DNA of 16,442 nt from Candidatus Omnitrophota bacterium. GTDB lineage: Bacteria; Omnitrophota; Koll11; Zapsychrales; Aceulaceae. Shown piece by piece: positions 1-6,223 of this stretch. Numbering within the stretch: position 1 is the stretch's first letter; each line of letters begins with the position of its first letter. The notes beneath the pieces were generated by a model. The model searched no databases. It saw only the letters and a list, made by a program, of their open reading frames with translations, and was not told where the DNA came from. The position numbers and the translations under genes are program-made. Location of the stretch: the NCBI GenBank assembly GCA_029931885.1, contig JAOZRJ010000009.1, forward strand, positions 1-16,442, given 5' to 3'.

Positions 1-28
1 ATTTAAAAATCCTTACTTTAAACTTTAC

Positions 29-481
29 TTATAGTGAATTGAATCTATCTTTAAGCGAAACAACTTTTATAGCTTCAGTTTTGACATCTTCAATATCTTC
101 GTCCAAATTTTCAGATATTTTAGCAGAAATCTGTTTCTTCTCTATGGATAACCCAGTAACAGAATCTTCTTTGAGCTTCACCTCTACAGGTTTTACCAAT
201 TGGAAGTCACCAGACCAAACCGGAAATATCTTGCCTTCCAAAACGATATTTAGCTTGCTGGAAATTTCTTTCTTCGATGGGAAAATTGTATTGAACGCTT
301 TGATGGATTCTGACATAATTTCGACAGTAACTTTACTGCCTTCGGCCGTTCCAGTTACTACGAAATTGCCTCTGGAATCGCCTTCAAGAACTAATTCTAC
401 CGATTCTGGTAGCACATCAGTACCTTCTATGTCTAAATCAAAGCTGAGTTTTTTGTTTTTTGTGAGATCGAGCTTGATCAT
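29..481 (-). CDS. Late-expressed phage protein, possible prohead-core/structural protein
   Basis: A 150-residue soluble protein with no signal peptide, membrane segment or cysteine. It opens with MIKLDLTKNKKLSFDLDI and is rich in alternating beta-type stretches, followed by an acidic, lysine-rich helical tail (about residues 105-150). Short MIKLDL-NKNKKL openings are, from memory, typical of small prohead-core or structural proteins of marine T4-like phages, but I cannot confirm the family. The start is fixed by an AGG ribosome-binding site about 8 bases upstream. The gene has its own T4-type late promoter 33 bases upstream and a hairpin that would hide the ribosome-binding site in read-through mRNA. 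Late expression fits a morphogenesis role. It is the last gene in transcription order in the window and sits just downstream of the duplicated unknown module. Confidence 0.75.
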   Translation of the reverse strand: MIKLDLTKNKKLSFDLDIEGTDVLPESVELVLEGDSRGNFVVTGTAEGSKVTVEIMSESIKAFNTIFPSKKEISSKLNIVLEGKIFPVWSGDFQLVKPVEVKLKEDSVTGLSIEKKQISAKISENLDEDIEDVKTEAIKVVSLKDRFNSL

Positions 482-483
482 AA

Positions 484-529
484 TTTAGTCCTATAAATAG
501 TTATCGTTTATTATATTTATAAGACTAAA
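484..529 (-). promoter_or_regulatory. Hairpin hiding the ribosome-binding site of 29-481
   Basis: Minus-strand arm TTTAGTCTTATAAATA (529-514) pairs with TATTTATAGGACTAAA (499-484): 15 Watson-Crick pairs plus one G-U, with a 14-base loop. The downstream arm contains the AGG ribosome-binding site of the gene starting at 481. The upstream arm overlaps the stop codon of 525-1475 and contains the late promoter. An mRNA reading through from upstream would form the stem. An mRNA started at the late promoter (about 508) would lack the whole upstream arm. Confidence 0.7.
514..521 (-). promoter_or_regulatory. T4-type late promoter (TATAAATA)
   Basis: An exact TATAAATA on the minus strand. In T4 this box spans about -13 to -6, which places the start of transcription near 508, about 27 bases upstream of the ATG at 481. 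The box is also the loop-side half of the upstream arm of the hairpin 484-529. Confidence 0.7.
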
Positions 530-1475
530 GAAGATGATTTCTAAGGGTGTTGGTATAATGTGGGATATTTAAGTGTTTGTAGAGTGCTTTTTCTTTTTGA
601 AGGAACAATAGACAGATATCTCGTAAATCGTATATTGAATTTTTAATGACATCATTATTATATACTAATTTTTGTCTATGTCGATCCATTTTGTCATGCG
701 ATTCGCCAACATGACATTTCCGTGGCAACTCAAGATGATACTGAGATTGCAATTCGGCGTGCCAGGATTCTAACTGATCTTTATACAATGGATGTATATT
801 GTGATAGACCTCTTGGAAACATCTGTGATCGATTGATGACAGAGACATGATGAAATAAGCGTAAGTATCGAATATTAGTGCAATGTCAGGCATTTTCGTG
901 AATAGATCTATATGTGATAAGAATTTGTCAAGGAATTTGTTTATCTTCAATTCAGAATATATCTCGTCTTTGTCAAAAGTATCTATAAATTTCAAAAAAT
1001 AATTCATTAACACTGGTAGCATGATAGTATATTTCGTATCGATACATTTCAGCACTATTATTAGGGACTTATAGATGTATTTTTTCTCCACTATACTAAA
1101 ATTCTGATACATTTCGCCGCGGTTTGGACGACTAATAAAACAACTGCTAAAGTCATGTTCCCAACCTAGATCATCGAAACTTGCATTGGTGGGTAACACA
1201 AGATTGCCGTTGAGTGGATGTCCGATTTTCAAAAATGAATACCAATCAACAACATTACTATTCTTGAAGTTAACCTTTAGATATTCTATGTGTGGGTTGA
1301 AACCGAAGTCAGACCACAATTGAACTAATTCTTTATTGCTTGGATCGTAATCTTGAACATAATTTCTATGCTCGTAATTGTAAATACTGGGCCGGGGTTC
1401 GTCTATGTGAAGAATGTCATAGAATCGATAGACAAAATGACTAAGTTGTTGGACTTTAATTATTTTCTGAATCAT
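525..1475 (-). CDS. Unknown protein, larger member of duplicated module (copy 2)
   Basis: A 316-residue protein I do not recognise. It is a clear paralogue of the product of 1974-2753. Shared landmarks are QLSHFxYRxY near the N-terminus, NYxxxYDxS about residue 38, QLWSDxGFxxxIxY about residue 52, and near the C-terminus SIYxLRDxxLxFLxxExxL followed by LNI. It is soluble and helix-rich, with aromatic and charged residues but no recognisable catalytic motif. Its ATG lies inside the 3' end of 1456-1830 (20-base overlap) and has no clear ribosome-binding site, so it is probably translated by coupling. It is the end of a gene string that begins with radical SAM enzymes and cysteine-repeat proteins, so a role in that system is possible but inferred only from position. 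Confidence 0.8.
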   Translation of the reverse strand: MIQKIIKVQQLSHFVYRFYDILHIDEPRPSIYNYEHRNYVQDYDPSNKELVQLWSDFGFNPHIEYLKVNFKNSNVVDWYSFLKIGHPLNGNLVLPTNASFDDLGWEHDFSSCFISRPNRGEMYQNFSIVEKKYIYKSLIIVLKCIDTKYTIMLPVLMNYFLKFIDTFDKDEIYSELKINKFLDKFLSHIDLFTKMPDIALIFDTYAYFIMSLSSIDHRCFQEVYHNIHPLYKDQLESWHAELQSQYHLELPRKCHVGESHDKMDRHRQKLVYNNDVIKNSIYDLRDICLLFLQKEKALYKHLNIPHYTNTLRNHLL

Positions 1476-1830
1476 TTAACTTTAATAATTCTTTTAATTT
1501 CATATCGCTTTCAACGTCTTCCCAATAGCCGATGACGTCATTCAGTTCCAATAAAATGCCACGGCGAGTGATTATATTTTCGTATTGCTCACAGTGTTCT
1601 GAAATCAATTCGCGATCCTGACCATAAAATTCACGAGCATTTTCTATCATGATTGTGTCGCCTTTTGGCGAATTAATCCAGGCCAGTGTGTAAAAAAGAT
1701 CTATGTGCCGGGCGTTGTCAAGAGACGTGTCGGCGTGCTGTAATCGTTGGGCAGGTTCGTTGACTCTAGAAAACACATCGATGATATTCAAAAAACCTGG
1801 TTCTAATTTGATACTGATTTTTTCATTCAT
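1456..1830 (-). CDS. Unknown small protein, smaller member of duplicated module (copy 2)
   Basis: A 124-residue acidic protein of unknown function. It is probably related to the product of 2740-3084: both have a central (H/N)(I/L)DLFxxLxxxN block followed by a helical, acidic C-terminal half, and both sit immediately upstream of the larger module gene with a short overlap. Similarity is weak but the position is identical. There is no ribosome-binding site before the ATG. Instead the start overlaps (ATGA) the stop codon that closes the read-through frame of 1974-2753, which suggests translational coupling to that frame. Confidence 0.75.
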   Translation of the reverse strand: MNEKISIKLEPGFLNIIDVFSRVNEPAQRLQHADTSLDNARHIDLFYTLAWINSPKGDTIMIENAREFYGQDRELISEHCEQYENIITRRGILLELNDVIGYWEDVESDMKLKELLKLNDSENN

Positions 1831-1976
1831 ATGTTAAGTCTATTAAACAACGATTGCTCTCTTTTCAGAAATTGTAATATTGCATCACGCAGATAATATA
1901 TTGAACCTTGTATAATTTCGCTATTCTCCTTCAACTCATTTTGGTATGGCAACCATTCTGCAGTTAAAAATAGTCA
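1827..1976 (-). other. In-frame extension of 1974-2753 beyond a UGA codon
   Basis: After the TGA at 1976-1974 the frame stays open for 48 codons to a second TGA at 1829-1827. The tail contains GSIYYLRDAILQFLKREQ and ends FNRLNI. The paralogue 525-1475 has SIYDLRDICLLFLQKEK and HLNI at the matching place. The full frame (308 residues if the TGA is read) nearly equals the paralogue's 316. The second TGA overlaps the ATG of the next gene. So the 259-residue product is either a nonsense-truncated form or the short product of a read-through gene. The UGA is followed by CUA, a context known to favour read-through in some eukaryotic viral and cellular genes; its effect in bacteria is uncertain. Confidence 0.75.
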
Positions 1977-2753
1977 TTGTTCATGAATTTTATTAACATC
2001 GGCCGACGTTTCGTGTAAGTTTTCTAGAATTGTTCTTTGTTCTACTAGATAATTACGTCTAACAGAATCGTTATGATCGTAAAATTTCTGCACCAATTCT
2101 CGGTTGCAGTCACATGATATTTTGTGCATTGTCAATAAAAATGGAGCAAACAGTTGAAATACTTCAGTGACATCGGAATTGGCTTTCGTCTTTAAAAATG
2201 AACGTATAGACTCGTCGATTGTGTAAGTGTTAAATATCTGTATTTTTTTTCCTGATTCAGACAAATAAACCAAATAATCATCCATCAAGTGTACAAGTCC
2301 GGCCGATTGATCTCCGCCTATCTTTTTGAAGATTTTAGACAATGATATACTTAAATAATTTTCGTGAACGATATTAAGAAATGTCGGGCAATTACCAATC
2401 TCGTTGGCTGTTTGTTTTTTTGGGGCGAATAATCCCATTGGAAAATTATCAAAATCTAAATTGGTTGATATGACGAGATCGTATTCACCATTCGTGATAC
2501 TAATATTGATATCATCAATACCGCTGGACTTCTCACTAGTCGGATTTTCCATGAATTGAACTTGTCGATAAATAATGTTCTCATCAAAGCCCAGATCGGA
2601 CCACAACTGAATCTTCTCTATCGACTCATCGTATACATGCGCATAATTTTGATAATTGACATTTGTTTCGTCGGTTGCAGTCATTTCATCATCGAAAATA
2701 TGATACACTCTATATGAAAAATGACTCAATCGTTGTAATTTAAGATAATTCAT
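1974..2753 (-). CDS. Unknown protein, larger member of duplicated module (copy 1), UGA-interrupted
   Basis: A 259-residue product up to the first stop. It opens MNYLKLQRLSHFSYRVYHIF and shares blocks with the 316-residue product of 525-1475 (QLSHF, NYAHVYDES, IQLWSDLGFDENIIY). It has no recognised domain. The reading frame is interrupted by TGA at 1976-1974, then continues in frame with a C-terminus clearly homologous to the paralogue (see 1827-1976). Whether the TGA is read, or the gene is a recent nonsense mutant, cannot be settled here. UGA is a normal stop elsewhere in the window (for example 10788, 13592, 15564, 16067), so a changed genetic code is not the explanation. The start overlaps 2740-3084 by 14 bases and lacks a clear ribosome-binding site. 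Confidence 0.8.
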   Translation of the reverse strand: MNYLKLQRLSHFSYRVYHIFDDEMTATDETNVNYQNYAHVYDESIEKIQLWSDLGFDENIIYRQVQFMENPTSEKSSGIDDINISITNGEYDLVISTNLDFDNFPMGLFAPKKQTANEIGNCPTFLNIVHENYLSISLSKIFKKIGGDQSAGLVHLMDDYLVYLSESGKKIQIFNTYTIDESIRSFLKTKANSDVTEVFQLFAPFLLTMHKISCDCNRELVQKFYDHNDSVRRNYLVEQRTILENLHETSADVNKIHEQ

Positions 2754-3084
2754 TCGGGTTGTCCGAGTTTAAATCATTTATACATTTCGTTAATTTTTCA
2801 ATGATCATCATTTTGCCAGCTTCATCATTAGTTAAACGAGTACCAGATGAATATATTGTTGATATAAAATACGTCAACTTATTAGGCGTCGAAAGATTTT
2901 GAAATATTTCAACAGAATTGTCCGTTGTGAAATAACCATTGGTGCCATTTAACAAACATAAAATATTAAACAAATCTAAATTTTGTATTGTTGAAAGATC
3001 ACCATCATGGAAATCGAAATAAGGTTCGGACCGATTTAAAAAAGATGAAAATTCATTCAAAATATCTGGCAGAAGTAATTTCAT
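2740..3084 (-). CDS. Unknown small protein, smaller member of duplicated module (copy 1)
   Basis: A 114-residue protein opening MKLLLPDILNEFSSFLNRSE, mostly helical and acidic, with no recognised domain and no membrane segment (the leucine-rich start is too short and is interrupted by Asp and Glu). It is a positional and weak sequence counterpart of 1456-1830 (NLDLFNILCLLN against HIDLFYTLAWIN). It starts 5 bases after the stop of the large cysteine-rich gene, with no ribosome-binding site visible, and overlaps the next gene by 14 bases. Position suggests it belongs to the same transcription unit as the radical SAM and cysteine-repeat genes. Confidence 0.75.
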   Translation of the reverse strand: MKLLLPDILNEFSSFLNRSEPYFDFHDGDLSTIQNLDLFNILCLLNGTNGYFTTDNSVEIFQNLSTPNKLTYFISTIYSSGTRLTNDEAGKMMIIEKLTKCINDLNSDNPNELS

Positions 3085-3089
3085 TTGAG

Positions 3090-3776
3090 TTATTTACATG
3101 GAGTATAATAGCACTGACATGAACAGTATCCTTGATTGTGACATGAACAGTTGGCGTGACACGTACAATATTGACAATTACATGCACAGTTATTACAATT
3201 ACAACTGCAGGCAGTTCCAGTGTTTTGGGCATTGCAGCTGCAACTAGTTGAACCAGTTTGGGGTTCGCAGGTATTGTTGTCGCAATAACAGGTGCAGTAA
3301 TTGCAGTTGCAGGTGCAGTAATTGCAGTTGCAGGTGCAGTAGTCGCAATCGCAAGCGCATTGTGCTTCTAGTGCTGCCAGATAATCCGCATAATCATTGA
3401 TTCGATCTTGAGTTATTTCTTCGCCTGCATCGATATCTTCTGTAAATATAGTAGGCAATGCAACACCAACTTTTCCCCAGTTTGCTTCGCCGTCAATGTC
3501 TGTATAATAAGATGTAGATACGGCCGTTCCGTCATTATAGTCTGTCACCTCGGTGTAATTAGTAGGACATGCACCATAGCCGTCAGTGGTTATAACAGGT
3601 ATGTTACTTGTGAAATATGTTTTCATTGCATCATATTCCGAGTCATCGATTGCAACGCCCGGCGTTAAAGCAATGTCAACGCACGATGGTGTGCCACCTT
3701 CATTGACTATTCTACGTGATCTTTCGGATTCGATATTAACCGAAAGTGCATTAATTTCTGCCGCTGTTATGGCCAT
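3090..3776 (-). CDS. Cysteine-repeat protein with N-terminal domain, likely radical SAM substrate or virion protein
   Basis: A 228-residue protein in two parts. Residues 1-139 are an ordinary acidic domain opening MAITAAEINALSVNIESERS, with only two cysteines (32 and 70). Residues 140-228 hold 29 cysteines in 89 residues, arranged as repeats of CxCxYCT (heptads at about 142-165: CDCDYCT, CNCNYCT, CNCNYCT) and looser CSCN, CHANCSC and CQC units. There is no signal peptide. I recall the EINxLxxxIxxER type of opening and CNCNYCTC tails from phage virion proteins, but cannot verify this. Density and spacing could bind metal or Fe-S, form disulfides, or be a substrate for thioether-forming radical SAM enzymes. 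Three such enzymes lie directly upstream. It starts 21 bases after the smaller cysteine-repeat gene, behind a weak AAAAGA site. Confidence 0.85.
   Translation of the reverse strand: MAITAAEINALSVNIESERSRRIVNEGGTPSCVDIALTPGVAIDDSEYDAMKTYFTSNIPVITTDGYGACPTNYTEVTDYNDGTAVSTSYYTDIDGEANWGKVGVALPTIFTEDIDAGEEITQDRINDYADYLAALEAQCACDCDYCTCNCNYCTCNCNYCTCYCDNNTCEPQTGSTSCSCNAQNTGTACSCNCNNCACNCQYCTCHANCSCHNQGYCSCQCYYTPCK
3289..3351 (-). repeat. Tandem 21-base repeat encoding cysteine heptads
   Basis: Three consecutive 21-base units at 3289-3309, 3310-3330 and 3331-3351. The first two are identical and the third has diverged at its end. Each encodes one CxCxYCT heptad. Identity at the nucleotide level suggests recent expansion by slippage or unequal recombination. 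Confidence 0.85.
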
Positions 3777-3797
3777 ATAATTATCTTTTGTTAAATT

Positions 3798-4088
3798 TTA
3801 TGTGTCACCACTTATATCCACATCACACGTACACGCCGCATGATCTGCATCGCACGTGCAGTTATCACAATTACAGGCGCAGTTATTGTTACAAGTACAA
3901 TAATTACAGTTACAAGTACAGTTATTATTACAGGTGCAGTAATTGCATTGACAGTTACAAGGAGTTGCTGTATTGCAACTACATGAATAGTGAGTATAGC
4001 AAGTGCAGTAATTGCATTGACATGTACAGATTGAGTCATTACAAGATGCAACGTATGTATTGCTATTACAAGAACAAGTTCGGGCCAT
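3798..4088 (-). CDS. Small stand-alone cysteine-repeat protein
   Basis: A 96-residue protein, 27 of them cysteine, with the CxCNYCTC motif also used by 3090-3776. Four 13-residue units (about residues 21-33, 44-56, 57-69 and 70-82) follow C-x-C-x-C-[ND]-[YN]-C-T-C plus three spacer residues, often NNN. Apart from a short MART start and an acidic DVDISGDT end there is no leader-like domain, so if it is a modified peptide its recognition region is not obvious. It starts 6 bases after the stop of the third radical SAM gene and has no clear ribosome-binding site, so coupling is likely. Alternatives are a metallothionein-like metal sink, a disulfide-rich virion appendage, or a radical SAM substrate. 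Proximity favours the last, by inference. Confidence 0.85.
   Translation of the reverse strand: MARTCSCNSNTYVASCNDSICTCQCNYCTCYTHYSCSCNTATPCNCQCNYCTCNNNCTCNCNYCTCNNNCACNCDNCTCDADHAACTCDVDISGDT
3843..3959 (-). repeat. Three tandem 39-base units encoding 13-residue cysteine repeats
   Basis: Codons 44-82 of the 96-residue protein form three back-to-back 13-codon units. The first two are very similar at the nucleotide level and the third (CACNCDNCTCDAD) has diverged. A fourth unit lies upstream at residues 21-33, separated by a 10-residue spacer. Confidence 0.8.
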
Positions 4089-4094
4089 GATTTA

Positions 4095-5288
4095 TTAATC
4101 TACTAGTTTGTTAATCTTATTGCTATAATAGGTAATTAACTTAAACAATTTGCAATTAAAATCACCGGCATTATAGTCTATCCACTGTTCCCAAAATGTT
4201 GACTTATTTGATTTGACAGATGCCACAATTTGACATCGAAGACATATTTTGGCATCACAATCATTGCATTTATCGGGCGTTTTAAAGTGATACACTTTAC
4301 ACGAGTCACTCACCCGTCTTAATTTATTTACCCAATCTTCATTATCGTCAGACAACGACCCTACGTAAAATTTCTTTTTTATAGTTTCATCGGTTTGAAA
4401 AAAAGCGCCGTGACATACATAAAAGTCGCCCAATGAATCAACGGCCGTTATGTTCGTACCTACAGAACAAAGAGCTTTTTGATTTTGGGGCGATAGCCAA
4501 TTAAAAAATTGATGATTTGGGTTCAAGTGTTCTTTTTTATGTTGAGCGATTTTCAACATATTATCATAAATATCAGTTAAATATTCTTCCTTAAAGACAT
4601 TTGAATTATCGTTGAAATAATCCAAATTGGGCGAATATGAAATATTGCGACAAGTGTTGTTGCCTGGGTCTCGATTCATTGCATATTTATATAAATCGAA
4701 ATAATCCAAATATGATTCATACATGTATTTGAATGTGTCAACAGTTACGACAGGGTGAATGACAAATGGGATATCAGCGTCCACGCATTTTTTAATATTA
4801 TTGCGGACAGTTTCGCTAGTTGCGTTGCCTTGTTTGGTGACTCGCTGCAAATCTTGAATTGGTTTTCCGTCATATGAAATCTGCATACCGAATTTTTGTT
4901 CATTTTTACGAAGATCCGTATTGCGATTACATTTCTGAATGAGTGGTATCAATTTATCTATTTTATAACCATTAGTAAATACATAGAAAATGATTCTTGG
5001 GTCGTCCATATATTTATTGATCAGAAATTCCATGCCTGGCATGTTTAATGTAGGTTCACCTCCCCAAAAATTAACTCGTACACCAGAAAAATTAGATTTG
5101 AACCAATTATGCTCAAGAAAATAATCAATCTTTTCTGATAGTGCTTTTAATGTTTCGATGGACACATTTTCGAACTTGTTGTGTTTATCGAAAAATCCAG
5201 CTTCTACGCAGTATTTGCATCTAAAATTGCACCCGTCTGTTGTGATTATATCTATATTATATCTTTGCAATCGTTTATTGTTCGGCAT
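4095..5288 (-). CDS. Radical SAM enzyme with SPASM-type C-terminus (third of three)
   Basis: A 397-residue radical SAM protein. The [4Fe-4S]-SAM motif CNFRCKYC lies at about residues 20-27, and the GGEP motif, within FWGGEPTLN, near residue 76. The C-terminus has a SPASM-like set: ALCSVG, a YVCHG cysteine, then CNDCDAKICLRC and a final NCKLF. Such enzymes start radical chemistry from S-adenosylmethionine, and SPASM members typically modify ribosomally made peptides or proteins (thioether or C-C links, or anSME oxidation). The frame opens at 5324, but the ATG at 5288 starts 5 bases beyond the stop of 5293-6150 and gives the usual distance to the cysteine motif, so I prefer it. The upstream ATG lies in a small GC-rich inverted repeat (5318-5330). 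The gene is directly followed by the cysteine-repeat genes. Confidence 0.9.
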   Translation of the reverse strand: MPNNKRLQRYNIDIITTDGCNFRCKYCVEAGFFDKHNKFENVSIETLKALSEKIDYFLEHNWFKSNFSGVRVNFWGGEPTLNMPGMEFLINKYMDDPRIIFYVFTNGYKIDKLIPLIQKCNRNTDLRKNEQKFGMQISYDGKPIQDLQRVTKQGNATSETVRNNIKKCVDADIPFVIHPVVTVDTFKYMYESYLDYFDLYKYAMNRDPGNNTCRNISYSPNLDYFNDNSNVFKEEYLTDIYDNMLKIAQHKKEHLNPNHQFFNWLSPQNQKALCSVGTNITAVDSLGDFYVCHGAFFQTDETIKKKFYVGSLSDDNEDWVNKLRRVSDSCKVYHFKTPDKCNDCDAKICLRCQIVASVKSNKSTFWEQWIDYNAGDFNCKLFKLITYYSNKINKLVD

Positions 5289-5292
5289 TTCG

Positions 5293-6150
5293 TTAAGTAG
5301 TAAAATGATTAAATTTGCCGGCATCGCCGGTAATTAAAATTTTCTTTCCGTCTGGATTAATATAATTCCGTCGAGTCCATTCAGTGTTATCAACTTGAAA
5401 CAGTCCTTTGTCACATTGTTTACACCAACCACAAGTAAAATCACAAATGGGAGTTCCATATCGTTTATATAAATTTTTGGCTATGTACTTATACACAAGC
5501 AACATTGGTGCTTCTTCCAAAAAATTAGAAGTGACGATTCGCTCAGGATGATACTTTTCGATAATAGATACCCAGTCATTTAGTAATGTTTCTGGATCTT
5601 TATTATCACGTTGTATTGTGTAACGTATCCTTAAATGTTTTGGGAAGAATCGTTTATAATTTAATATCCCTTGTTCTACTTCTTTTTTAGAACTTTTACC
5701 CGACGGAAATACCCGTCTGCTATGGCCTGTCCCATCATAACTAATATCGGCTGACAGTGCATGTTTTTCAGGCAATAATTCAACAATTTCTTCAAGATAT
5801 CTATTTAAATTTTTCGTGGTTGAAAAAAATAAACCATTCGTCAGAATTCCAAAGAATAATTCATGATTCGAATAATTCTCTCTTGAGTAATCAAATACAT
5901 ACTTCAAAAGTTCGAATTCCCTGAAAGGTTCGCCGCCTTGAATGATAATTATCTTCTGTTTATTTTCAGACGAGTTAAGGCATAGTTCGTCCATATATTT
6001 TTCTATGTTGGCCATAGAAATACTCTTATGCTCACTCAGACTCTTTCTGTCTTTGAATTCATAGCAGTATTCGCATTCTAAATTACACTTAGTCGTCAGA
6101 TACATAACATTACACCATTTATCTGCACTAAAATCTTCATTTTTTGGCAT
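5293..6150 (-). CDS. Radical SAM enzyme with unusual C-terminal cysteine cluster (second of three)
   Basis: A 285-residue radical SAM protein, shorter than its two neighbours. KCNLECEYC (Cys 22, 26, 29) binds the catalytic cluster, and QGGEP is at about 71-75. Instead of a full SPASM domain, the C-terminal third has one compact set CDFTCGWCKQC (Cys 236, 240, 243, 246), which could hold one auxiliary Fe-S cluster as in Twitch-type enzymes. The product could act alone or together with the third enzyme, whose start lies 4 bases downstream. The ATG has no ribosome-binding site and lies inside the end of the 28-codon ORF 6137-6223. The substrate is unknown, and the neighbouring cysteine-rich proteins are the obvious candidates. 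Confidence 0.88.
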   Translation of the reverse strand: MPKNEDFSADKWCNVMYLTTKCNLECEYCYEFKDRKSLSEHKSISMANIEKYMDELCLNSSENKQKIIIIQGGEPFREFELLKYVFDYSRENYSNHELFFGILTNGLFFSTTKNLNRYLEEIVELLPEKHALSADISYDGTGHSRRVFPSGKSSKKEVEQGILNYKRFFPKHLRIRYTIQRDNKDPETLLNDWVSIIEKYHPERIVTSNFLEEAPMLLVYKYIAKNLYKRYGTPICDFTCGWCKQCDKGLFQVDNTEWTRRNYINPDGKKILITGDAGKFNHFTT

Positions 6151-6223
6151 GTTTGATTATGTATAATAGATTTTCGAAAAATTTAGTTATTTCTTCTTTA
6201 GAAATTTCTTCTTCTCTTTTCAT
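6137..6223 (-). CDS. Candidate 28-residue peptide gene
   Basis: A short frame starting with ATG at 6223, overlapping the TGA stop of 6220-6687 (ATGA), and ending with TGA at 6139-6137, inside the start of the radical SAM gene 5293-6150. The peptide opens MKREEEISKEEITKFFENLL and ends in IIKHAKK: highly charged, probably one helix, no cysteine. It fills exactly the 69-base gap between two genes with coupling-type overlaps at both ends. That argues for a real translated linker gene, or at least a coupling device that carries ribosomes from 6220-6687 to the radical SAM gene. No function is known. Without homologues it could still be chance. Confidence 0.5.
   Translation of the reverse strand: MKREEEISKEEITKFFENLLYIIKHAKK

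Noticed and set aside
492..499. TATAAATA on the plus strand, which would fire antisense into 525-1475
   Set aside because: It is the mirror image of the minus-strand late promoter created by the near-perfect inverted repeat 484-529. No plus-strand gene follows.
1974..1976. Genome-wide recoding of UGA as tryptophan
   Set aside because: UGA ends several genes at coupled overlaps (for example 13592, 15564, 16067) and UGG is used for Trp throughout, so only this one codon is unusual.
3289..3351. Short regular repeats that could suggest a CRISPR array
   Set aside because: The units are contiguous, without spacers, and are codons of the cysteine heptads.
3798..4088. Simple metallothionein call for the small cysteine-rich protein
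   Set aside because: Cysteine density fits, but the strict 13-residue CxCxCNYCTC periodicity and the adjoining radical SAM genes make a generic metallothionein label premature; kept as an alternative.
3408..4090. Plus-strand frames opposite the cysteine-rich genes, including a Tyr/Ser/Cys-rich 100-codon one
   Set aside because: They are complements of the TGC/TGT and AAT/TAT-rich repeats. The minus strand has the ordered domains and repeats.
4684..4691. Exact late-promoter box on the minus strand inside the third radical SAM gene
   Set aside because: About one or two such 8-base matches per strand are expected by base composition in 16 kb, and this one is within coding sequence almost 600 bases from the next start. 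It could matter for the cysteine-repeat genes, but nothing else supports it.
5318..5330. CCGGC-ATC-GCCGG inverted repeat as a terminator between radical SAM genes
   Set aside because: Only five pairs plus weak flanks, inside the coding end of 5293-6150, with no solid T-run; noted only as covering the less likely upstream ATG.
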